Shown piece by piece: positions 58,429-64,000 of a stretch of 64,000 nt of DNA (position 1 is its first letter; each line of letters begins with the position of its first letter). The notes under the pieces are model-generated. The model saw nothing but the letters and a program-made list of their open reading frames with translations, ran no database searches and was not told where the DNA came from. This DNA comes from Prorocentrum cordatum (taxonomy: Eukaryota; Sar; Dinophyceae; Prorocentrales; Prorocentraceae): positions 1 to 64,000 of the forward strand of contig CAUYUJ010003587.1 of assembly GCA_963575745.1 (NCBI GenBank). The letters are read 5' to 3'. The position numbers were made by a program, and so were the translations under genes.

Positions 58429-60018
58429 TCACATCTGCTCTGACACGAACGCTGGAAACGAAGGCGGCAAGGGAATGCCAAGGGGCAGGGGAGGCGGCTC
58501 AGATGCCGGTGCCGCTGCCTGAGCCGCGGCGGCCTGAGCCGCGGCGGCCTGAGCCGCGGGGGCAGCGGCGTCGGGCGCTGCCTCTGGCGCTGCCTCTGGC
58601 ACTGCCTCTGTCGGCACAGCGGCGGCGGGTTTCTTGCTGGCTGCCGGCTCCTTGCTCGCCGCTGCGGCTGGCCGCTTCCTCGTGCCCTCGCCCGCATCCT
58701 TGCTGGCAGCGGGTTCCTTGCTTGCTGCTGCTGCTGCTGCCGGCTCCTCGCATGCCGCTGCGGCTGCCTCATCATCCACGCTTGCCGCTGCCGCTGGCCG
58801 CTTCCTCGCGCCCTTGCCCGCCCCCTTAGGCACGAACTTATCGTTCTTCTTCTCCCTCACCTGCTCAGCGGTCAGCTCGCCCTTCGAAAACCTCTTGGCC
58901 ATCGCGATCATGAGTTGCAGGCCTCTTTGCTTTTCGTCGTCGTCCATGGCGTGGGTTCTCAGCTCCGTGATCTGGTTCTTCTTCGTCTTGTCCTTGTCCT
59001 TGCACTTGTCCCAAATCACGTAGGAATGATTGCCCAAGCGCGTGTTGTCCTGAACGAACGTCTCGTGCCCGTTCACGGTCGTCGTGAAATGCACCGCGAG
59101 CGTAGCCTTGCCCTTGAGAGGCTTAGCGAGATCAGCTTTACTTATCCCAGGCACCCGCCACCTGTAGAGAGAGCCATCGGTATTCTTGAATATCGCAAAC
59201 ACCCCGTCAGTCTTGTCCCCCTCCTCAGCGTCGAGCCGCATCGACAACTCCTTCTGGGCATCAGCGCCCTTGCTCCTCCAGGCTACGTTCTGCTCGTCGT
59301 CCCAGCCGTAAATCATGTCGTCTCCCGCGGCTGGAGCTGCTGCTGCAGGGCGCCGAAGGTTCGATCCTTGCGACGATGCTGGCTGCCGCCTCGCCGCCGC
59401 CTCGGGCTCCATCTCCTCGTCCTCTATGTCCTTCTCCCCTTCATCCTCTTCCCCCTCTTCTTCGGCGCCGCCGTCGACGCAGTAATCTGGATTCGACTGG
59501 TGCTCCTCTTCTGCTTGCTCCTCTCCATCGCACTCATCGCAACCACCATCAGCGTCACTTTCATCGTCGCCAGCAAAATCAGAAAGCCAACTGTTTTTTG
59601 TCTTGCCTTTCTTTTTCCTAAGCTCTCGGTTGTACTTGCTTTTTATCTTGGCCTGCGATATGTCACGAAGCATCGCCCTCAACTTGTTTGATGTTGATCC
59701 AGACCAAGCCTCTTTCTCGTGGCACAATCTCCATTTTTTCTCTTGGTTGATCGCGTACTGGAGCAGCACATCTCTGAACGCGCACTGGGGGAACGATCCG
59801 CCGTCCACGGTAGCTAAATCGTTCAACAGGTCTTTGTGTTTCCTCAACTCGGCCGTGTCGATTGGGCTGCCGTGCAATTTCTCTCTGTAGGCGATCTTGA
59901 TCGGGGTGTGCACGTGATCTTTCAAGATCGCTGCGAGTTTAAGCTGAGATTCCAAACCGATGGTGCCGTCCGATGCCGCGGGCCGCTTCGCGGCATCACT
60001 CCCCTTCTTAGGGGGCAT
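58429..60018 (-). CDS. KRPAA-rich hypothetical protein
   Basis: 529 residues from ATG 60,018 (MPPKKGSDAAKRPAASDG). The frame is open upstream through a MITE-like repeat, so I chose the first ATG outside it, whose basic N-terminus fits. An ordered N-terminal domain (residues about 20-150: LKLAAILKDHVHTP, GGSFPQCAFRDVLLQYA, NKLRAMLRDISQAKIKS) is followed by an acidic stretch about 165-215. A second ordered region holds GVFAIFKNTDGSLYRWRVPG and NHSYVIWDKCKDKDKTKK. The tail contains repeated KRPAAAAS, SKEPAASK and Ala-Pro repeats like linker-histone tails. Probably nuclear and nucleic-acid associated by composition; no family assigned. Frame and codon use look intact. Confidence 0.75.
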   Translation of the reverse strand: MPPKKGSDAAKRPAASDGTIGLESQLKLAAILKDHVHTPIKIAYREKLHGSPIDTAELRKHKDLLNDLATVDGGSFPQCAFRDVLLQYAINQEKKWRLCHEKEAWSGSTSNKLRAMLRDISQAKIKSKYNRELRKKKGKTKNSWLSDFAGDDESDADGGCDECDGEEQAEEEHQSNPDYCVDGGAEEEGEEDEGEKDIEDEEMEPEAAARRQPASSQGSNLRRPAAAAPAAGDDMIYGWDDEQNVAWRSKGADAQKELSMRLDAEEGDKTDGVFAIFKNTDGSLYRWRVPGISKADLAKPLKGKATLAVHFTTTVNGHETFVQDNTRLGNHSYVIWDKCKDKDKTKKNQITELRTHAMDDDEKQRGLQLMIAMAKRFSKGELTAEQVREKKNDKFVPKGAGKGARKRPAAAASVDDEAAAAACEEPAAAAAASKEPAASKDAGEGTRKRPAAAASKEPAASKKPAAAVPTEAVPEAAPEAAPDAAAPAAQAAAAQAAAAQAAAPASEPPPLPLGIPLPPSFPAFVSEQM

Positions 60019-60063
60019 GTTTGAGCCGAGCTGGGTACGGAGGATGGGGGGTGGGACGCACGT

Positions 60064-60252
60064 GGACATACTAATACGATATGTCCTCCTTGGAGGCGCG
60101 CGTCCGACCCGAACATATAGTATACCCATATTGTAGTATATCGTTTCCCGAGCGGTGTGGCCAGAAAGCGCCCGCCACGACGCATATACTATAAGATTTC
60201 TCGGCGCGCGCGTCGCCCCCGGGGGGGCGACGCACATATAGTATAAGTATGT
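60064..60252. mobile_element. TA-rich MITE-like element, copy 2
   Basis: About 189 bp, same orientation and interior as 51,373-51,562. Ends GACATACTAATACGATATGT and (reverse complement) ACATACTTATACTATATGTG. It lies 46 bp upstream of the start codon of the KRPAA-rich gene, in its 5' leader, a 5' intron or the promoter. Confidence 0.8.
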
Positions 60253-60660
60253 TGGGGTGTTGCCGAGGGGGGGGGGGGGGAATCAGGGCGTGCGAGTGGC
60301 CATCGGCGAAGTGAGAATCTATCGCCATCCGCTGGATCCGCCCCGAAATGTCGGTCAGGACGCGCTCGGGCCATCGCCCACCGTTGGATTCACCCCGAAA
60401 ATGTCGGCCACGGCGCCCTCGGACCCACCGCTGGATTCGCCCCGAAAATGTCGGCCACGGCGCCCTCGGACCCACCGCTGGATTCGCCCCGAAGCAAACT
60501 CATGGCCCCACCCTCGTGTCGCGCATCTACAAGTTGTCTTGCCATGGGGCGCATCCTGCATCCCTAATCATCTATCCTCGTATCTCTCCTGTTCCACCCT
60601 CCACGTCGTCATCATTCATGCCGTCCTCGTTTCACTATCCTTCCTCGTCCTCCCCTGATT
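60253..60660. repeat. Short tandem repeat, about 53 bp, and spacer
   Basis: GGATTCGCCCCGAAAATGTC and CGGCCACGGCGCCCTCGGAC recur three to four times at 60,325-60,495. The rest is unique. No gene seen. Confidence 0.7.
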
Positions 60661-61174
60661 TTAACGTCGGATTCGCATGTGCGCGCGTGCGCGCTCGTGT
60701 CCGTATATGGATGCATGCGCCGAGAAACATCGCTGGGTGGGTTCATTGCTGTTGCTATTGCCCCCACCTCCTCCCCTTCCTTTCCTCCTTTTCCTCCTCC
60801 TCCCCTCCCCCTCCTCCACCTCCTCTTCCTCTTCCTCCTCCTCCTCCTCCTCCTCCTCCTCCTCCTCCTCCTCCTCCCCCTCCTCAATCCTCTTCGGCAG
60901 CTGCGGGCGCCGCCTGGGCATCCCAGTCGAACTCGGAAACCGAAGCGCTCGCGCGCTCCCGCAGCTCCGCGAGGGAGATGGCGAGATCGAGTGCCATCGC
61001 CGCTCCGAGCAGAGGGGACGGCCGGAGGGGGTGGCCGGCAGAGAGGGGGTGGCCTGCTAACGAGGCTGCTGCGACGAGCGAGGGAGGCGGGCGCCGCGAC
61101 GCCCACGACGACGACTGACGACGACGACCACGGCGGCGACGGCGACGGCGACGGCGACCGACTACCACGACGGC

Positions 61175-61208
<34 letters not shown>

Positions 61209-61362
61209 TACGAGGACGACGACGACGAGGGGGATGAGGGGATCCACCCAAACTCCTCCTCCAGTACACGCTACACACATGCCCACACCACGCATAATAC
61301 TCGAAATCCTCCACTCCCCCGCCTCCCCCAGAACGAACGACGACGACGGCGACGGCGGCGGC

Positions 61363-61394
<32 letters not shown>

Positions 61395-61775
61395 GGACGA
61401 CGACGACGAGGGGGATGAGGGGATCCACCCAAACTCCTCCTCCAGTACACGCTACACACATGCACACACCACGCATAATACTCGAAATCCTCCACTCCCC
61501 CGCCTCCCCCAGAACGAACGACGACGGCAGCGACGACGACGGCGGACGGCGGCGACGGCGACTCGACTGCGGCGGCAGTTCGGACAGCGACCCTGGCGTC
61601 GCTGCCAGGCGCGTCCTTGCCAGAATTCCGAGGCGGATCCAGCCGCAGCCGAGAGCGCCCCGCGAAACCATACCAGAAAAAAAAAAAACTACGACGATCG
61701 AGGGCACCCGAGAGCCGGCCGCCGAGCCGGCCGCCGAGGGTCGCCGACCCACGCGGGTCACTTTACATGTGTACG
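60661..61775. repeat. TCC and GAC microsatellites with two tandem copies of the dispersed module
   Basis: (CCT)n at 60,780-60,890 and GAC/GGC triplets at 61,080-61,225 and 61,338-61,410. Copies 2 and 3 of the module at 45,156 lie at 61,230-61,345 and 61,411-61,526. Frames here are Asp/Thr/Arg low complexity and are not credible genes. Confidence 0.8.
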
Positions 61776-62215
61776 TGCTTACAAACATATGGCCAAATAC
61801 ATATACATATACTTTTACTTATATATACATATATACATATATGTAAATGAACATATACACATATACATATGTACATATATATGCGTGTATGTATACGTAT
61901 TGCCATATACACATATGTGTGTACGTACGTATACGTATGTTTATACAAGTATATGTGGTAACACATATATATATATGTATATATGTATATATATATGTAT
62001 ATGTATATATATATATATGTATATATATATATAATATGGCGTTATGTATGTGTGGTTTTATACATGCATATGTATTCATACACATATTCCGAACAGAAGC
62101 GGATCCGGGGATCCAACTTTTGAGAGAGCCGGATCCGGGATCCAGAATCATGGATCCGGTGCTGCGGATCCCGATTCCGGATCCTGCGACCCTCTGGGTG
62201 CTCCCTGGCTACCGG
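61776..62215 (-). repeat. TA/TG-rich microsatellite with GGATCC-rich module, copy 2 (inverted)
   Basis: A (TATATG/ACATAT) tract runs to about 62,080, followed by at least seven GGATCC or GGATCCG sites at 62,100-62,185. Its reverse complement (AGGGTCGCAGGATCCGG ...) follows the same order as 43,740-44,025. Confidence 0.8.
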
Positions 62216-62987
62216 GACGAAACGGCACGATTCGGCTCCTGGGACACCCCTTTTTATTATAAAAAACAACCTTCTTCAGATAGTGAAGAGCCCTACGGAT
62301 TGAAAGAAACCGAAGTGCACTTAGCATCACTAGCAGAGCTCGACGGGGAGGAGAGGTGGGGGAGGTCTCCGCGCTCGAACAGGGCCCTGCAACGCGCCGA
62401 AGTTCTAAAGACTTCGGGCACCACTAGGCACCTGTCTCTTCGGGGGGGCTGTTTGATGCAGGCTCGAGACGAGAACGGGGGCTCAGAACTTGCCCATCAT
62501 ATTCACCTGGCCATTGGTCGCCTGGAAGGGGCTCACGTTGATGCAGAGGATCATCTTCAAACTTTGCGTTCAACCATGGATCGGCTCCAACAACTTCGGA
62601 TCGTCCCGCTCCAGAGCCCCGCGCGGGGCGGGGCCGTACTTCCTCTGGCCGGCCTTGCCGAAGTACTTGATCAGCGCCAGCTCCAGCTGGGCACTCTTTT
62701 TGTGATCGTTCGCAAACGTCAGGCGAAACATGGCATCATGCTTCTCCTGCGTGTGGGTGGCACGGACGGGGCAGCGGCCGCACCTGATGGGCCAACCCGA
62801 TCACCGGTCGATGGTCCCCAGCGCCTCCTGATCCAACTGAAGGCCCATGCCCACCGCCTTTGACGAGGGCTTCCCGCACGTGCACGAAGGGAGGGTCCAG
62901 CGTATCTGCCTCGATGCTGGCCCCCTTCGCCTCAGGATTTCCTAACGACAGCTTACGCAGGCCTGCTGGCCCGCTGCCACTGCGACC
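62216..62987 (-). other. Possible damaged coding sequence, minus strand
   Basis: No long frame is convincing. A short minus-strand reading MILCINVSPFQATNGQVNMM at 62,554-62,483, ending at a stop, and an alternative phase through GADPWLNAKFEDDPLHQ look protein-like, as if an exon with an indel lay here. Otherwise unremarkable. Confidence 0.25.
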
Positions 62988-63485
62988 TTATCCCCTGCCA
63001 TTACATAGCTCGGTAACGAACATCACCCCACATACGTCGCGAAGCTCCGCCGCGCTCGACAAGCTCAGCATTGCGAGGAAAACGACGAGGGTGCGCAGCA
63101 AATGTCCACCTTTTGCTTTTGATTTCGCTTGCTTGGCCAGCTTCCGCTTCTTATCTTCGTGCTCGACACCTGCGGGGCCAAACGCTGGCGCGATCAACCA
63201 GTCGGGAAACGCCTCCATGCCCATGGCGCGAGCGAGCGACTCTGAGCGGAACTGGGGGATGCACGCGCAAGTGAAGTTGGAGCTTGCCAAACGGCCACCG
63301 ACGAAATCACAGAAAGGACATTCGAGCAGGTCAGGAGAGAGAATCGCACATAGATGACGACCGGTGGGAACTTTGCACGCACCCCTTCTTAGCGACAGTT
63401 CTAGGTTACGCTTGCACGTCACAAGACTCGAAAACACAGTGCGGCACCAGCAACACCAATTAGCAATAGACAGAACATGACCCAT
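62988..63485 (-). CDS. Hypothetical protein fragment with CPFC motif
   Basis: 165-codon minus-strand frame. Features are CPFCDF and CACI pairs, a Lys-rich segment (HEDKKRKLAKQAKSKAKGG) and a Leu-rich helix RTLVVFLAMLSLSSAAELRD. It resembles the C-terminal half of multicopy dinoflagellate hypothetical proteins, but I cannot name it. Probably an exon or a fragment; start and splice sites are not established. Confidence 0.4.
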   Translation of the reverse strand: MGHVLSIANWCCWCRTVFSSLVTCKRNLELSLRRGACKVPTGRHLCAILSPDLLECPFCDFVGGRLASSNFTCACIPQFRSESLARAMGMEAFPDWLIAPAFGPAGVEHEDKKRKLAKQAKSKAKGGHLLRTLVVFLAMLSLSSAAELRDVCGVMFVTELCNGRG

Positions 63486-63686
63486 CTCACGAATTCAGTG
63501 TCGAGCTATGATCTGAGCATGACTCCCGCGATTATCTGACAGGTGCGCCGCGCATGTAGCCCCATCATGGCTCAGAAAGCAGCAGCGATACACACCATCC
63601 CGAGCAAGCGGAGGATCCCGAACACCAGCAGGATCATTCCATTCAGAAGGGGGAACTCGCACAGACATGAAGTGACCCCGGAACTG

Positions 63687-64000
63687 TCACACATTAATCT
63701 TCACGGGATCCTCGACCATCTCTGGATAAGACAGGAGGAGCTTAAATCGGCCTCCAAGAGAAGCGAACAATTCTCTCCCGTCATCGATCGCAGACAACGC
63801 CTCTAGATCGTCGCAAGCTCGTTTGGTCCAGGGATTGCCTTCGCATCAAAACGTCCTGAGGAGGTGAAGGCAGGCAAAGAGGGCAAGACTCCAAGCAAGG
63901 CAGCAAGAACCTGCACATGACACTTTGGGTGCCCTGGGAACTCCTGGAAATACCGGATTCGCCGAATCCGAGCCTCAAGCTCCACCGGTGCAAGACGCCC
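63687..64000 (-). pseudogene. Partial gene at the right edge with a frameshift
   Basis: Minus-strand reading enters from the window edge (LAPVELEARIRRIRYFQEF, HVQVLAALLGVLPSLPAF, FDAKAIPGPNELATI) and hits a TAG at 63,803-63,805. One base over, the protein continues sensibly (ACDDLEALSAIDDGRELFAS, FKLLLSYPEMVEDPVKIN) to a stop at 63,687. So one frame change lies near 63,806-63,830: an indel, a sequence error or a tiny intron. Family not named; it resembles a repeated dinoflagellate hypothetical. Confidence 0.5.

Noticed and set aside
62044-62863. Plus-strand frame of 338 codons across 61,847-62,863
   Set aside because: It starts in a TA microsatellite, crosses the GGATCC module and has no motif; neighbouring coding signals are on the other strand.

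Overview
The window reads as dinoflagellate nuclear DNA. The evidence is: GC-rich sequence packed with satellites and microsatellites; two complete Ty1/copia LTR retrotransposons with very long, proline-rich pol reading frames; several genes that look like multicopy dinoflagellate-type families, all on one strand; and introns whose best junctions are GT-AG, GC-AG and GA-AG, the last two being a known dinoflagellate feature. The species cannot be fixed from the sequence; a Prorocentrum- or Suessiales-like genome would fit.

Layout. 1-7.5 kb: four blocks of a 90-bp tandem repeat (A-D), separated by a conserved junction module, plus a 101-bp array at 4.9-6.0 kb. 7.56-17.38 kb: intact copia element 1 on the minus strand, with 121-bp LTRs differing at one base. 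17.4-19.7 kb: a fifth 90-bp block (E) in inverted orientation. 19.7-22.0 kb: a 42-bp minisatellite inside a 1,585-bp tandem duplication. 22.4-25.0 kb: GC-rich degenerate repeats. 24.995-34.586 kb: copia element 2 on the minus strand, with 143-bp LTRs and a 5-bp target duplication; its frame is broken by three shifts and one stop. 34.6-47.4 kb: no supportable gene. It holds purine tracts, a 148-bp palindrome, a 64-bp higher-order repeat, a 205-bp foldback, GA, GAT and GAC microsatellites, and dispersed modules.

47.4-64 kb is the gene-bearing part, with every supportable gene on the minus strand. It contains a two-exon methyltransferase-like gene (47,410-49,161), a three-exon Cys-rich gene (49,445-52,779), a 687-codon frame (53,693-55,756), a gene with at least three exons (55,882-about 56,960), a KRPAA-rich protein (58,429-60,018) and two partial or damaged genes at the right edge. 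Small inverted-repeat elements and a hairpin-bearing repeat sit in introns or directly upstream of these genes.

The most interesting signal is a Rossmann-type, SAM-methyltransferase-like domain. It has an F-x-G-x-like motif I, a P-x-C or S-x-C box in place of PPC, and an E-N/H-P box in place of ENV. It occurs three times: once in each copia element between protease and integrase, and once as a stand-alone host gene. Element 1 also carries a 474-codon, coiled-coil-like reading frame nested in +1 phase inside its polyprotein. A second candidate system is a mobile-looking unit that carries the 90-bp minisatellite between short inverted CCCAACCAT repeats, with one copy that has no array.
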